Assembly (NCBI RefSeq): GCF_014200505.1
Contig: NZ_JACHBX010000002.1
Span: 806,001 to 870,000, forward strand
Length of the DNA: 64,000 bases
Source: Massilia aurea
GTDB lineage: Bacteria > Pseudomonadota > Gammaproteobacteria > Burkholderiales > Burkholderiaceae_D
Direction of reading: 5' to 3'
Part shown: positions 49,457 to 59,544 of the stretch, piece after piece
How the letters are laid out: each line of letters opens with the position of its first letter
Numbering within the stretch: position 1 is the stretch's first letter
Notes under the pieces: model-generated
What the model was told of the DNA's origin: nothing
The model's input: the letters and a program-made list of their open reading frames with translations, nothing else
Databases searched by the model: none
Made by a program: the position numbers and the translations under genes

Positions 49457-50131
49457 ATGACTTTTACCAGCAATACGGACGAGACCCAGCTGATCCTGGC
49501 GCTGTCCAAGGGCCGCATCTTCGAAGACACCCTGCCGCTGCTGTCGGCCGCCGGGATCGAGGTGCTGGAAAACCCGGAAACCTCGCGCAAGCTGATCTTG
49601 CCGACCAATGACCCGGGCGTGCGCGTGCTGATCGTGCGCGCCTCCGACGTGCCGACCTACGTCCAGTACGGCGCCGCCGATTTCGGCGTGGCCGGCAAGG
49701 ACGTGCTGCTCGAGCATGGCGGCGAAGGGTTGTACCAGCCGATCGACCTGCGCATCGCCGAATGCCGCATGTCGGTCGCCGTCAACGCGGGCTTCGACTA
49801 CGAAAGCGCCGTGCGCCAGGGCGCGCGACTGCGCGTGGCGACCAAGTTCGTCAACACGGCGCGCGAGCACTTTGCCCGCAAGGGTGTGCACGTCGACCTG
49901 ATCAAGCTGTATGGCTCGATGGAACTGGCGCCGCTGGTGGGCCTGTCCGACGCCATCGTCGACGTGGTCTCGACCGGCGGCACGCTGCGCGCCAACAACC
50001 TGGTCGAAGTCGAAAAAATCATGGACATCTCCTCGCGCCTGGTGGTCAACCAGGCTGCGCTCAAGCTCAAGCGCGAGCGCCTGCAACCGATCCTGGACGC
50101 GTTCGAACGCGCCTCCAAAGCAAAAGGCTAG
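49457..50131 (+). CDS. hisG: ATP phosphoribosyltransferase, short form HisG
   Basis: 224 residues. [97 protein letters not shown] are the catalytic core. The C-terminal regulatory ACT-like domain of the long form is absent, so this HisG_S enzyme should need the HisZ partner for activity and feedback control. No hisZ gene is in the window. First step of histidine synthesis. Confidence 0.96.
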   Translation: MTFTSNTDETQLILALSKGRIFEDTLPLLSAAGIEVLENPETSRKLILPTNDPGVRVLIVRASDVPTYVQYGAADFGVAGKDVLLEHGGEGLYQPIDLRIAECRMSVAVNAGFDYESAVRQGARLRVATKFVNTAREHFARKGVHVDLIKLYGSMELAPLVGLSDAIVDVVSTGGTLRANNLVEVEKIMDISSRLVVNQAALKLKRERLQPILDAFERASKAKG

Positions 50132-50138
50132 ACGCAAA

Positions 50139-51476
50139 ATGGCAGTACAGATCCGCAAGCTCGATTCGACCGCACCCGACTTCGCCACCACGCTGAGCGC
50201 GCTGCTCGCGTTTGAAGCCGAAACCGACGACGCCATCGAACTGGCCGTGGCCGGCATCCTGCGCGATGTAAAAGCGCGGGGCGACGCCGCCGTGCTCGAA
50301 TACACGAACAAATTCGACCGCATCCCGAACGGCGGCGCGACCTCGATGGCGCAGTTCGACGTTCAGCAGGCCGAGCTCGAAGCGGCGCTGGCTGCGCTGC
50401 CCGACGACCAGCGCGCCGCGCTGCAGGTGGCGGCCGACCGCGTGCGCGTGTACCACGAGCGCCAGAAAGAATCGTCGACCGGCTTTACCTTCACCGAGCC
50501 TGACGGCACCGTGCTGGGCCAGCGCGTCACACCCCTGGACCGGGTCGGCATCTATGTCCCCGGTGGCAAGGCGGCGTATCCATCGTCGGTCCTGATGAAC
50601 GCGATTCCAGCCCACGTGGCGGGCGTCAAGGAAATCATCATGGTCGTGCCGACCCCGGACGGCGTGAAGAACCAGATGGTGCTGGCCGCGGCGGCAATCG
50701 CCGGCGTCACGCGCGTGATCACCATTGGCGGCGCACAGGCCGTCGGCGCGCTGGCGTATGGCACCGAGACCATCCAGGCCGTCGACAAGATCGTCGGCCC
50801 CGGCAACGCGTATGTCGCCGCCGCCAAGCGCCGCGTGTTCGGTACCGTTGGTATCGACATGATCGCGGGCCCGTCCGAAATTCTCGTGCTGTGCGATGGC
50901 ACCACCGATCCGGACTGGATCGCGATGGACCTGTTTTCGCAGGCCGAGCACGACGAACTGGCGCAAGCCATTTTGCTGTGCCCCGACGCCGACTACATCG
51001 CCAAGGTCGAAGCCAGCATCCAGAAGCTGCTGCCAACGATGCCGCGCGCGGCCACCATCACGACGTCGCTGGGCGACCGTGGCGCGTTGATCAAGGTGCG
51101 CAGCATGGATGAAGCCTGCGAGATCGCCAGCAGCATCGCGGCCGAACACCTCGAAATCTCGGCTGAAGATCCACAACAGTGGGCCGATAAAATCCGCCAC
51201 GCCGGCGCGATGTTCCTGGGCCGTTACTCGTCCGAGTCATTGGGCGACTATTGCTGCGGCCCGAACCACGTGCTGCCGACGTCGCGCACGGCGCGCTTCT
51301 CGTCGCCGCTGGGCGTGTACGATTTCCAGAAACGCTCGTCGATCATCCAGGTCAGCGAAGCGGGCGCGCAAACGCTGGGCAAGGTTGCGGCCACGCTGGC
51401 GTATGGCGAAGGCCTGCAGGCGCACGCGCGCAGCGCGGAACTACGGCTGAACCCCGTCCCACCCCAGGCATCATGA
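50139..51476 (+). CDS. hisD: Histidinol dehydrogenase HisD
   Basis: 445 residues from ATG 50139 ([10 protein letters not shown]), 7 nt after his[81 protein letters not shown] (zinc-site region) and [14 protein letters not shown] identify the family. It carries out the last two oxidations to histidine. Its TGA overlaps the ATG of an inserted methyltransferase gene. Confidence 0.97.
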   Translation: MAVQIRKLDSTAPDFATTLSALLAFEAETDDAIELAVAGILRDVKARGDAAVLEYTNKFDRIPNGGATSMAQFDVQQAELEAALAALPDDQRAALQVAADRVRVYHERQKESSTGFTFTEPDGTVLGQRVTPLDRVGIYVPGGKAAYPSSVLMNAIPAHVAGVKEIIMVVPTPDGVKNQMVLAAAAIAGVTRVITIGGAQAVGALAYGTETIQAVDKIVGPGNAYVAAAKRRVFGTVGIDMIAGPSEILVLCDGTTDPDWIAMDLFSQAEHDELAQAILLCPDADYIAKVEASIQKLLPTMPRAATITTSLGDRGALIKVRSMDEACEIASSIAAEHLEISAEDPQQWADKIRHAGAMFLGRYSSESLGDYCCGPNHVLPTSRTARFSSPLGVYDFQKRSSIIQVSEAGAQTLGKVAATLAYGEGLQAHARSAELRLNPVPPQAS

Positions 51477-52303
51477 ACGACTGGGTCAACCAGGTATTCT
51501 GCGAGGATGCGCTGCTTGGCTTGGCGCGCATCCCGGACGGGTCCATCGACCTGATCCTGACTGACCCGCCGTACAACCTGGGCAAGGACTATGGCAACGC
51601 GTCGGACCAGCAAAGTGTCGAGGCCTACCTGGCCTGGACCGAGCAGTGGATCGACGCGGCAGTGCCGAAGCTCAAGCCCAACGGCAGCCTGTACATTTTT
51701 CTCACGTGGCGCTTCACGCCCGAGATCTTCGTGATGCTGAAAAAACGCATGACGATGATGAACGAGATCATCTGGGACCGCCGCGTGCCGTCGATGGGCG
51801 GCAGCGTGCGCAGCTTCTCGTCGGTGCACGACACGATCGGCTTTTTTGCCAACCGCAAGGACTACTACTTCGACCTGGACGCCGTACGCATCCCGTATGA
51901 CGCCGCGACCAAGAAGGCCCGCTCGCGCTCGATCTTCATCGGCGCCAAGTGGCTCGAAGTGGGTTACAACCCGAAGGACGTCTGGAGCGTGTCGCGCCTG
52001 CACCGCGAGCATCCGGAGCGCGCCGACCACCCGACGCAAAAGCCCCTCGAGATCATCGAGCGCATGGTCAAGGCCTCGTGCCCGCCGGGCGGGATCGTGC
52101 TCGACCCGTTCATGGGCAGCGGCACCACGGCCATCGCCGCCAAGCGCCTGGGGCGCCAGTACACCGGCTTCGAACTCAATCCCGCGTATTGCGCCATCAT
52201 CCACGAGCGCCTGGCGGCGCCGGAGGTGCCAATGACCGGGGCAAAAAAACGCAAGGCGGCCAAGGCCGCCATGGCCACACTCTCCACGGAAGAAACTTCA
52301 TGA
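51473..52303 (+). CDS. Orphan DNA adenine/cytosine-N4 methyltransferase inside the his operon
   Basis: 276 residues. The catalytic motif DPPYNLG is at 31-37 and the SAM-binding DPFMGSGTT at 211-219, i.e. motif IV before motif I, the beta class of amino-methyltransferases (CcrM/HinfI-like). HPTQKP at 186-191 and [21 protein letters not shown] also fit. The Lys/Ala-rich tail after residue 255 is short, without the CcrM C-terminal domain. The gene overlaps hisD (4 bp) upstream and hisC (4 bp) downstream, so it is translationally coupled on both sides. No restriction enzyme is nearby. Recognition sequence cannot be read from the protein. Confidence 0.92.
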   Translation: MNDWVNQVFCEDALLGLARIPDGSIDLILTDPPYNLGKDYGNASDQQSVEAYLAWTEQWIDAAVPKLKPNGSLYIFLTWRFTPEIFVMLKKRMTMMNEIIWDRRVPSMGGSVRSFSSVHDTIGFFANRKDYYFDLDAVRIPYDAATKKARSRSIFIGAKWLEVGYNPKDVWSVSRLHREHPERADHPTQKPLEIIERMVKASCPPGGIVLDPFMGSGTTAIAAKRLGRQYTGFELNPAYCAIIHERLAAPEVPMTGAKKRKAAKAAMATLSTEETS

Positions 52304-53400
52304 CCGACATCGCCAAACTGATCGAGAACACCATCCGCGCCGACGTGCGCGCCGTGGGGGGTTACCACGTGCCGGACTCGGTTGGCTACGTCAAGCTCGA
52401 CGCGATGGAAAACCCGTACCAGCTGCCGGACGACCTGCGCACGCAACTCGGCGCGCGCCTGGCCGATGCCGCCCTGAATCGGTATCCGGTGCCGTCGTAC
52501 CGCACGCTGAAGGACGCCATCTGCGCCAAGCTGGGCATCCCGGCCGGCTACGACGTCCTGCTCGGCAATGGCTCGGATGAGCTGATCACGATCCTCGCGA
52601 CCACCATCGCGCGCCAGGAACGCGACGGTTCGAAGCGCGCCGTGGTGATGGCGCCGGTGCCGGCGTTCGTGATGTTTTCGCGTTCGGCGCAGTTTGCCGG
52701 CGCCGATTTTGTCGGGGTGCCGATCAAGCCCGACTTTTCGCTGGACCTGCCGGCCATGCTGGCCGCCATCGACGAGCACAAGCCGTCGCTGGTCTTTCTC
52801 GCCTACCCGAACAACCCGACCGGCAACCTGTACGACGCGGCCGACATGGAAGCGATCATCAACGCGCTCGGCGAATCGGGCGTGGTCGTGGTCGACGAAG
52901 CCTACCAGCCATTCGCCAAGGTCAGCTTCATGGACCGCCTGCCGCAGCACCCGAACCTGGTCGTGATGCGCACGCTGTCAAAGCTCGGCCTGGCCGGCAT
53001 CCGCCTTGGGTACATGACGGCGGCCGCGCCGCTGCTGGCCGAATTCGAGAAGGTGCGTCCACCGTACAACGTGAATATCCTGACCCAGGTGGCGGCCGAA
53101 TTCGCCCTTGAGCATCTGGATGTGCTGGATCGCCAGGCCGAGCTGCTGAATGTCGAGCGTACCCGCCTGGCCGCAGAACTGGCTGGCCTGCCGGGCGTGG
53201 AAGTGTTCCCGTCGGCCGCCAATTTCATCGCGCTGCGCGTGCCCGATGCCGAGCGCGCCTGCAAGCTTCTCCACGGCGAGAAGGTCCTGATCAAAAATTT
53301 GAGTAAAATGCACACATTGCTGGCCAACTGCATCCGTGTCACGGTCAGCACGCCGCAAGAGAACGACCAGTTCCTGACCGCCCTGAAGGCTTCCCTGTAG
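52300..53400 (+). CDS. hisC: Histidinol-phosphate aminotransferase HisC
   Basis: 366 residues, start ATGA overlapping the methyltransferase stop. Class-II aminotransferase features: [45 protein letters not shown], and the PLP lysine in [14 protein letters not shown]. Converts imidazole-acetol phosphate to histidinol phosphate. Confidence 0.95.
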   Translation: MTDIAKLIENTIRADVRAVGGYHVPDSVGYVKLDAMENPYQLPDDLRTQLGARLADAALNRYPVPSYRTLKDAICAKLGIPAGYDVLLGNGSDELITILATTIARQERDGSKRAVVMAPVPAFVMFSRSAQFAGADFVGVPIKPDFSLDLPAMLAAIDEHKPSLVFLAYPNNPTGNLYDAADMEAIINALGESGVVVVDEAYQPFAKVSFMDRLPQHPNLVVMRTLSKLGLAGIRLGYMTAAAPLLAEFEKVRPPYNVNILTQVAAEFALEHLDVLDRQAELLNVERTRLAAELAGLPGVEVFPSAANFIALRVPDAERACKLLHGEKVLIKNLSKMHTLLANCIRVTVSTPQENDQFLTALKASL

Positions 53401-53440
53401 TAGCGTCCCGTAGTTACGTACCTTGAAAAGCGCCCGAGCA

Positions 53441-54031
53441 ATGACCCGTACCGCCGACATTACCCGCAATACCAACGAAACGCAGATCCGCGTCTCGATC
53501 AACCTGGACGGCACCGGCCGCCAGAAGCTCAACACGGGCGTGCCGTTCCTTGACCACATGCTCGACCAGATCGCACGCCACGGTATGTTCGACCTCGAAG
53601 TCGAAGCCGTGGGCGACCTGCACATCGACGCGCACCACACGGTCGAAGACACCGGCATCACGCTCGGCATGGCTGTGGCCAAGGCCATTGGCGACCGCAA
53701 GGGCATCCGCCGCTATGGCCACGCCTACGTGCCGCTGGACGAAGCGCTATCGCGCGTCGTGATCGACTTCTCAGGCCGTCCGGGCCTGGAAATGCACATC
53801 CCGTTCACGCGCGCCATGATCGGCACGTTCGACGTCGACCTGACCGGCGAATTCTTCCGCGGTTTCGTCAACCACGCCGGCGTGACGCTGCACATCGATA
53901 ACCTGCGCGGTGTGAACGCCCACCACCAGTGCGAAACCGTGTTCAAGGCATTCGGCCGCGCGCTGCGCATGGCCAGCGAGCTCGACGAACGCGCCGCCGG
54001 CATCATCCCGTCGACCAAGGGCAGCCTGTAA
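53441..54031 (+). CDS. hisB: Imidazoleglycerol-phosphate dehydratase HisB
   Basis: 196 residues from ATG 53441; a TTG at 53423 would add six residues. [34 protein letters not shown] and [30 protein letters not shown] carry the manganese-binding histidines and acids. It is monofunctional, lacking the histidinol-phosphatase half of E. coli HisB; the phosphatase must be elsewhere. Confidence 0.96.
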   Translation: MTRTADITRNTNETQIRVSINLDGTGRQKLNTGVPFLDHMLDQIARHGMFDLEVEAVGDLHIDAHHTVEDTGITLGMAVAKAIGDRKGIRRYGHAYVPLDEALSRVVIDFSGRPGLEMHIPFTRAMIGTFDVDLTGEFFRGFVNHAGVTLHIDNLRGVNAHHQCETVFKAFGRALRMASELDERAAGIIPSTKGSL

Positions 54032-54044
54032 GGCGAGACGCGAC

Positions 54045-54686
54045 ATGGCCAATAAAATTGTTGTGGTCGATGGACTGGGCAACCTGCGCTCGGTGGTCCA
54101 GGCGCTGCGCGCTGCCGCGCCGGAAGCCGACGTGCTCGTTTCCAGCTCGGCCGCCGACCTCGATGCGGCCGACCGCATCGTGCTGCCAGGGCAGGGCGCG
54201 ATGCGCGACTGCATGAGCAGCCTGCGCGAATCGGGCCTCGAAGATGCACTGCTGCGCGCCGCAAAAACGCGCCCGATCATGGGCGTGTGCGTGGGCGAGC
54301 AGATGCTGTTCGATGCCAGCGAGGAAAACGGCGGCACGCCCGGCCTGGGCCTGTTGCCAGGCAAGGTCGTGCGCTTTCAGCTCGACGGCAAACTGCAGAA
54401 CGACGGCTCGCGCTTCAAGGTCCCGCAAATGGGCTGGAACCGCGTGCGCCAGTCGCGCGCCCACCCGCTGTGGGACGGCGTCGACGACAACAGCTATTTT
54501 TACTTCGTGCACAGTTATTACGCAGCGCCCGAAAACGCGCATGATGTGATCGGCGAAGCCGATTACGGCGGCCCGTTCTGCTGCGCTGTCGGCCGCGATA
54601 ATATCGTCGCCACCCAGTTCCACCCGGAGAAAAGTGCGGCAGCGGGCTTGCGCCTGTACCGCAATTTCATTCACTGGAATCCTTGA
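54045..54686 (+). CDS. hisH: Imidazole glycerol phosphate synthase glutaminase HisH
   Basis: 213 residues. Class-I amidotransferase with nucleophile Cys in [13 protein letters not shown], oxyanion region [11 protein letters not shown], and His-Glu of [17 protein letters not shown]. It supplies ammonia to HisF. 13 nt after hisB. Confidence 0.95.
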   Translation: MANKIVVVDGLGNLRSVVQALRAAAPEADVLVSSSAADLDAADRIVLPGQGAMRDCMSSLRESGLEDALLRAAKTRPIMGVCVGEQMLFDASEENGGTPGLGLLPGKVVRFQLDGKLQNDGSRFKVPQMGWNRVRQSRAHPLWDGVDDNSYFYFVHSYYAAPENAHDVIGEADYGGPFCCAVGRDNIVATQFHPEKSAAAGLRLYRNFIHWNP

Positions 54687-54743
54687 CGCATTTGCGTTAA
54701 ATTCGTTCTGTTCAACCCCCCGTTAACTCTACCGACAACGACC

Positions 54744-55520
54744 ATGCTGCTGATCCCCGCCATCGACCTGAAAGACGGTCACTGCGTTCGCCTCCAACAA
54801 GGCGATATGGAACTCGCCACCGTGTTTTCCGAAGATCCTGCCGAAATGGCGCTGCATTGGCTCAAGCAGGGCGCGCGGCGCCTGCACCTGGTCGACCTGA
54901 ACGGCGCATTTGCGGGCAAACCAAAGAACGAATCGGCCATCAAGTCGATCCTGCAGATCGTGCAGGAATACGCCGAAGACAATGGCATCGACGAGATCCC
55001 GGTCCAGCTGGGCGGCGGCATCCGCGACCTCGACACGATCGAGCGCTACCTGGATGACGGCATCAGCTACATCATCGTCGGCACCGCCGCCGTGAAGAAC
55101 CCGGGCTTCCTGCACGACGCCTGCGGCGCCTTCCCGGGCCACATCATCGTTGGCCTGGACGCGCGCGACGGCAAGGTCGCCACCGACGGCTGGAGCAAGA
55201 TGTCGGGCCACGAAGTGATCGACCTGGCCAAGAAATTCGAAGGCTACGGCGTCGAATCGATCGTCTACACCGACATCGGCCGCGATGGCATGATGGGCGG
55301 CGTGAACATCGACGCGACCGTCAAACTGGCGCGCGCGGTGAAGATTCCCGTAATCGCCTCGGGCGGCGTGCACGTGCTGGCCGACGTGGAAGCGCTGTGC
55401 GCGGTGCAGGACGAAGGCATCGAGGGCGTGATCTGCGGCCGCTCGATCTACGAAGGCACGCTCGACCTGGCCTCGGCCCAGGATCGCGCCGATGAACTGA
55501 CCGAAGGGACGCAGGCGTAA
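54744..55520 (+). CDS. hisA: ProFAR isomerase HisA
   Basis: 258 residues. [21 protein letters not shown] (catalytic Asp in AIDLK), [40 protein letters not shown] and [11 protein letters not shown] are the TIM-barrel signatures. A palindromic repeat separates it from hisF. Confidence 0.96.
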   Translation: MLLIPAIDLKDGHCVRLQQGDMELATVFSEDPAEMALHWLKQGARRLHLVDLNGAFAGKPKNESAIKSILQIVQEYAEDNGIDEIPVQLGGGIRDLDTIERYLDDGISYIIVGTAAVKNPGFLHDACGAFPGHIIVGLDARDGKVATDGWSKMSGHEVIDLAKKFEGYGVESIVYTDIGRDGMMGGVNIDATVKLARAVKIPVIASGGVHVLADVEALCAVQDEGIEGVICGRSIYEGTLDLASAQDRADELTEGTQA

Positions 55521-55544
55521 AGCCGGGCCTACCGCCCCCAAGCC

Positions 55545-55629
55545 GTCGTTCCCGCGAAGGCGGGAACCCAAGCCCTCAAGCGCAGTCGATGTGCTTGCAG
55601 ACTTGGGTCCCCGCCTTCGCGGGGATGAC
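55545..55629. repeat. Intra-operon palindromic repeat between hisA and hisF
   Basis: Arms 55545-55572 (GTCGTTCCCGCGAAGG...) and 55602-55629 (...CTTCGCGGGGATGAC) are 28-bp inverted near-copies around a 29-nt spacer. Each arm also self-pairs (TTCCCGC/GCGGGAA; CCCCGC/GCGGGG). A second complete copy lies at 59418-59523. BIME-like; within a transcript it should form a stable hairpin. Confidence 0.85.
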
Positions 55630-55655
55630 GTGCATAAGCTAACGCAGAGATTTCT

Positions 55656-56417
55656 ATGCTCGCAAAACGCATTATCCCCTGCCTGGACGTCACCGGCGGC
55701 CGGGTCGTCAAGGGCGTCAACTTCAACGAGTTGCGCGACGCCGGCGACCCGGTCGAAATCGCGCGCCGCTATGACGCGCAAGGCGCCGACGAAATCACTT
55801 TCCTCGACATCACCGCCTCGAGCGATGGCCGCGACCTGATCCTGCCGATCATCGAAGCTGTCGCCTCGACCGTGTTCATTCCGCTCACCGTCGGTGGCGG
55901 CGTGCGCAAGGTCGAAGACGTGCGCCGGCTGCTCAACGCCGGCGCCGACAAGGTCAGCATGAACACGTCGGCCGTCACCAATCCGCAACTGGTATTCGAC
56001 TGCGCCCACAAGCACGGTTCGCAGTGCATCGTGGTGGCGATCGACGCCAAGCAGATCGCGCCGGGCCGCTGGGAAGTCTTCACCCATGGCGGGCGCAATG
56101 CGACGGGGCTGGACGCCGTCGAATGGGCGCGCAAGATGGAAAGCCTGGGCGCCGGTGAGTTGCTGCTCACGTCGATGGACCGCGACGGCACCAAGTCGGG
56201 CTTCGACCTGGGCTTGACGCGCGCCGTGTCCGACGCCGTGGGCATCCCCGTGATCGCCTCGGGCGGCGTCGGCGGCCTGGAAGACCTGGCCAACGGCATC
56301 CTGCAGGGCCACGCCGACGCCGTGCTGGCGGCCAGCATTTTCCACTATGGGCAGCACACGGTCGGGGAAGCCAAGCGCTTCATGCATGACCGCGGTATCC
56401 CGATGCGCCTGGAGTAA
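55656..56417 (+). CDS. hisF: Imidazole glycerol phosphate synthase cyclase HisF
   Basis: 253 residues. [20 protein letters not shown] (catalytic Asp in CLDV), [42 protein letters not shown] (second Asp) and [10 protein letters not shown] are conserved. The start lies 26 nt beyond the palindromic repeat, with a weak RBS. Confidence 0.96.
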   Translation: MLAKRIIPCLDVTGGRVVKGVNFNELRDAGDPVEIARRYDAQGADEITFLDITASSDGRDLILPIIEAVASTVFIPLTVGGGVRKVEDVRRLLNAGADKVSMNTSAVTNPQLVFDCAHKHGSQCIVVAIDAKQIAPGRWEVFTHGGRNATGLDAVEWARKMESLGAGELLLTSMDRDGTKSGFDLGLTRAVSDAVGIPVIASGGVGGLEDLANGILQGHADAVLAASIFHYGQHTVGEAKRFMHDRGIPMRLE

Positions 56418-56421
56418 CGCA

Positions 56422-56832
56422 ATGACAACGAATGCCAAATGGCTCAACAAGGTGCGCTGGGATGAACAGGGCCTGGTGCCCGTCATCGCACAAGAGGCCA
56501 CCAGCGGCGACGTGCTGATGTTCGCCTGGATGAACCGCGAAGCGCTGACCCGCACCGTCGAATCGGGCGAAGCGGTGTACTGGAGCCGCTCGCGCAAGAA
56601 GCTGTGGCACAAGGGCGAGGAGTCCGGCCACATCCAGAAGGTGAGCGAGATCCGCCTGGACTGCGACGAAGACGTCGTTCTGCTCAAGATCGAACAGGTC
56701 GGCGGGATCGCCTGCCATACCGGACGCCACTCGTGCTTCTTCCAGAAGTACGACAACGGCGACTGGCACAGCGTCGAGCCGGTGCTGCAGGACCCCGACA
56801 CGATTTATTCAAAAGACAAGAAGACCCCATGA
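56422..56832 (+). CDS. hisI: Phosphoribosyl-AMP cyclohydrolase HisI
   Basis: 136 residues from ATG 56422, 4 nt after his[70 protein letters not shown] carry the zinc and magnesium ligands. Monofunctional, unlike the fused HisIE of E. coli; overlaps hisE by 4 bp. Confidence 0.96.
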   Translation: MTTNAKWLNKVRWDEQGLVPVIAQEATSGDVLMFAWMNREALTRTVESGEAVYWSRSRKKLWHKGEESGHIQKVSEIRLDCDEDVVLLKIEQVGGIACHTGRHSCFFQKYDNGDWHSVEPVLQDPDTIYSKDKKTP

Positions 56833-57170
56833 GCGTTACCCTGGCCCGCGTCGCGGCCGTCATCGAATCGCGCAAACCCGCCAATGGCGGCGACCCGGCC
56901 GCATCGTATGTCGCCAAGCTGTTCGCCAAGGGCGACGACGCCATCCTGAAAAAGATCGGCGAGGAAGCCACCGAACTGGTGATGGCCGCCAAGGACGCCC
57001 GCGTCGATGGCGATGCCTCCAAGGTGCTGTATGAATGCGCCGACCTGTGGTTCCACTCGCTGGTGCTGCTGGCCAAGTTCGACCTCACGCCGCAGCAGGT
57101 GCTCGACGAGCTGGCGCGGCGCGAAGGTGTCTCGGGGCTGGACGAGAAAGCCGCGCGCACCGACGCCTGA
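56829..57170 (+). CDS. hisE: Phosphoribosyl-ATP pyrophosphatase HisE
   Basis: 113 residues, ATGA overlap with hisI. Helical MazG-like fold with [20 protein letters not shown] and [27 protein letters not shown] metal-binding acids. Completes the histidine genes; only hisZ and the histidinol-phosphatase are missing from the window. Confidence 0.95.
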   Translation: MSVTLARVAAVIESRKPANGGDPAASYVAKLFAKGDDAILKKIGEEATELVMAAKDARVDGDASKVLYECADLWFHSLVLLAKFDLTPQQVLDELARREGVSGLDEKAARTDA

Positions 57171-57321
57171 GTCTGCACGCCGGCCCGCGTGCATGGCTGG
57201 CGTGCCAACCCGCCGAACCGGTGTCATAATCAGTCCTTCGTCGTCATGCCGATGTCATGGAGCCTTGGTAGGATGCCCGTGCTCGCTTGCGTGTCATGCA
57301 ATGTAATCATCTGGAGACCGA

Positions 57322-57696
57322 ATGGATAACTGCATTTTTTGCAAGATCGTTGCCAAGCAGATTCCGGCTGCCATCGTTTATGAAGACGACGACGTGCTGG
57401 CGTTCAAGGACATCAATCCGGCAGCGCCCGTGCACTTGCTGGTGATTCCAAAGGTGCACGTGGCCACGTTGTCCGATTGCACCGACGAGCATGCGGCGTT
57501 GTTGGGCAAGATGCTGGCGCTGGCGCCGAAACTTGCCGAGCAAAATGGTATTGCGGTCAAGACATCCGCCGATGGCACGCCAAGTGGCGGTTTCAAGACG
57601 CTGATCAATGCCGGTCCGGATGGCGGGCAAGAGGTGTATCACCTGCACTTGCACATGTACGGCGGTCCGCGTCCATGGCGCGGGCTGGGGCTGTAG
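57322..57696 (+). CDS. hinT: HIT-family nucleotide-binding protein (HinT-like)
   Basis: 124 residues, GGAGA upstream. NCIFCKIVAKQIPAAIVYEDDDVLAFKDINPAAPVHLLVIPK and the histidine triad HLHLHMYGG (His107, 109, 111) are diagnostic. Members hydrolyse adenosine phosphoramidates. It commonly follows hisE in betaproteobacteria and precedes tatA. Confidence 0.93.
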   Translation: MDNCIFCKIVAKQIPAAIVYEDDDVLAFKDINPAAPVHLLVIPKVHVATLSDCTDEHAALLGKMLALAPKLAEQNGIAVKTSADGTPSGGFKTLINAGPDGGQEVYHLHLHMYGGPRPWRGLGL

Positions 57697-57711
57697 GCAG
57701 CGTCTAAGTCT

Positions 57712-57768
57712 GGGTTAAGTTCGGGTTAAGTTCGATTAGGAGCAGTGCGCTCCCGCATCGCATATACT
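57712..57768 (+). promoter_or_regulatory. Candidate tatA promoter region with tandem 11-bp repeat
   Basis: GGGTTAAGTTC occurs twice in tandem at 57712-57722 and 57723-57733, 30 nt before a TATACT -10-like box (57763-57768). Helical spacing of 11 bp fits a protein-binding site; no clear -35. Confidence 0.35.
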
Positions 57769-57831
57769 CGGTGTGTATGCAGTTTGCGCTTCACTAATTT
57801 TTCAGGCGCCAGGCGCCATCAGGAGAACAAC

Positions 57832-58074
57832 ATGGGTGGATTGAGTATTTGGCACTGGGTCATCGTGCTGGTGGTCGTGATGTTGATTTTCGGCACCAAG
57901 AAGATCAGCAATATGGGTTCCGATCTGGGCAAGGCCGTCAAGGGCTTCAAGGATGGCGTCAAGGGTGACGAAGAGCGCGCTGCCGAAGCAGAAGCCGCCC
58001 GTGTCCAGGCAACGCAGCAGGTGGCCGACAAGTCGACCATCGACGTGGAAGCCCGCGACAAGACCCGTCTGTAA
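57832..58074 (+). CDS. tatA: Twin-arginine translocase subunit TatA
   Basis: 80 residues from ATG 57832, AGGAG at 57821-57825. N-terminal membrane helix [19 protein letters not shown], then [23 protein letters not shown] amphipathic helix with the FG hinge, and a charged tail. Forms the Tat pore. Confidence 0.95.
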   Translation: MGGLSIWHWVIVLVVVMLIFGTKKISNMGSDLGKAVKGFKDGVKGDEERAAEAEAARVQATQQVADKSTIDVEARDKTRL

Positions 58075-58086
58075 CCCGGCGTCCTC

Positions 58087-58608
58087 ATGATCGATCTTGG
58101 ACTGTCGAAAATCGCGATCATCGGCGTTGTCGCGCTGATCGTGATCGGGCCGCAAAAGCTGCCCAAGGTGGCGCGCATGGCTGGCACGCTCTATGGGCGT
58201 GCCCAGCGTTACCTGCATGACATCAAGTCCGAGGTCAGCCGTGAAATCGAACTCGACGAACTGCGCAATCTGCACAAGGAAGTGCAGGACCGTGCGCAGT
58301 CGTTCAAGAACGATGTCGAATCAGCGACGAGCGAATTCGGCTCGTCCGTGACCAGCCATGTCGATGAAGTCGAAGCGCTGTGGGACGAGCGCGGCTCGCA
58401 TGAAAGCGCGCACGTCATCACGCCCACCGTGGCGGACATCGACCGCAAGGCCAAGGACTTCCGCCGCAAGAAGCTGGTGCGCACGTCCAGCGTGCCGGCC
58501 TGGTACAAGAACCGCCATGGCACCAAACGCCATGTGATGTCGGGCGCGGCCCGCGTGCGCAAGTACCGTCCCGGTGCCGGCACGAATTCCACTTCCTCTT
58601 TTTTCTGA
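58087..58608 (+). CDS. tatB: Twin-arginine translocase subunit TatB
   Basis: 173 residues, 12 nt after tatA. MIDLGLSKIAIIGVVALIVIGPQKLPKVAR has the Glu-less TatB-type helix and GP hinge, followed by a long amphipathic helix (YLHDIKSEVSREIELDELRNLHKEV) and a basic tail. Substrate receptor with TatC. Confidence 0.95.
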   Translation: MIDLGLSKIAIIGVVALIVIGPQKLPKVARMAGTLYGRAQRYLHDIKSEVSREIELDELRNLHKEVQDRAQSFKNDVESATSEFGSSVTSHVDEVEALWDERGSHESAHVITPTVADIDRKAKDFRRKKLVRTSSVPAWYKNRHGTKRHVMSGAARVRKYRPGAGTNSTSSFF

Positions 58609-58619
58609 TCGCCTAGCTG

Positions 58620-59375
58620 ATGACTGAACAAGCCGCCGGCGAAGATACCTTCATCTCGCACCTCGTCGAGCTGCGTGACCGTCTGGTCAAAGCCTCGATC
58701 GGCATTGCGATCGTGTGCGCCGCGCTGATGGCGTGGCCTGGCCCGTCGCACATCTATGACCTGATCGCCGCGCCAATGATCGCGTCGCTGCCGCCAGGTT
58801 CGACCATGATCGCCACCGGCGTGATTTCGCCGTTTCTGGTGCCGATGAAGGTCACGCTGCTGCTATCCTTCATCCTGGCGCTGCCCTGGGTGTTCTACCA
58901 GGCCTGGGCCTTCATCGCGCCTGGCCTGTACGCGCACGAAAAGCGCCTGGTGATGCCGCTCGTGATTTCGTCGTCGCTGCTGTTCATCGGCGGCGTGGCG
59001 TTCTGTTACTTCTTCGTGTTCGGGCGCGTGTTCCACTTCATCAGCGCGTTTGCGCCGACGTCGATTGCCGTCACACCGGATATTGAAAACTACCTCGATT
59101 TCGTGATGTCGATGTGCCTGGCGTTCGGCGCCTCGTTCGAAGTGCCGGTGGTCGTCGTGATCCTGGTACGCATGGGCATCGTGCCGATCGAGAAGCTGCG
59201 CGAAGTACGCTCGTATGTCATCGTCGGCGCGTTCGTCATCTCGGCGATTGTCACGCCGCCGGACGTGGTCAGCCAGCTGGCGCTGGCCATCCCGATGTGC
59301 CTGCTCTACGAGTTGGGCCTGATGGTTGCACCGATGTTTGCCCGCGCCACGCGCGCACCCGAAGAAACGGCGTAA
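58620..59375 (+). CDS. tatC: Twin-arginine translocase subunit TatC
   Basis: 251 residues, six membrane helices. FISHLVELRDRLVKASIGI and PFLVPMKVTLLLSFILALPWVFYQAWAFIAPGLYAHEK are strongly conserved; ALAIPMCLLYELG closes the family signature. It recognises the twin-arginine motif; the LD-carboxypeptidase at 15256 is a predicted client. Confidence 0.96.
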   Translation: MTEQAAGEDTFISHLVELRDRLVKASIGIAIVCAALMAWPGPSHIYDLIAAPMIASLPPGSTMIATGVISPFLVPMKVTLLLSFILALPWVFYQAWAFIAPGLYAHEKRLVMPLVISSSLLFIGGVAFCYFFVFGRVFHFISAFAPTSIAVTPDIENYLDFVMSMCLAFGASFEVPVVVVILVRMGIVPIEKLREVRSYVIVGAFVISAIVTPPDVVSQLALAIPMCLLYELGLMVAPMFARATRAPEETA

Positions 59376-59417
59376 CAGAAACCCGCAGCCGGGCATCGTC
59401 GCCGCACCCCAACCCAC

Positions 59418-59523
59418 GTCGTTCCCGCGCAGGCGGGAACCCAAGTCAGCAGGCGTGCCCTGCGGCGTAAGCCAAAGCCGGCACGACGCGACGAACTGGG
59501 GTTCCCGCCTTCGCGAGAACGAC
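59418..59523. repeat. Palindromic repeat between convergent tatC and DUF885 genes
   Basis: Arms 59418-59445 (GTCGTTCCCGCGCAGGCGGG...) and 59496-59523 (...CCTTCGCGAGAACGAC) are inverted near-copies of the same family as 55545-55629, here with a 50-nt spacer. The location between convergent genes suits a bidirectional terminator. Confidence 0.82.
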
Positions 59524-59544
59524 GTACCGGATGCTATTGCACCT

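Noticed and set aside
51473-52303. Methyltransferase as part of a restriction-modification system
   Set aside because: Only histidine genes flank it and no endonuclease frame is present, so it is treated as an orphan methylase.
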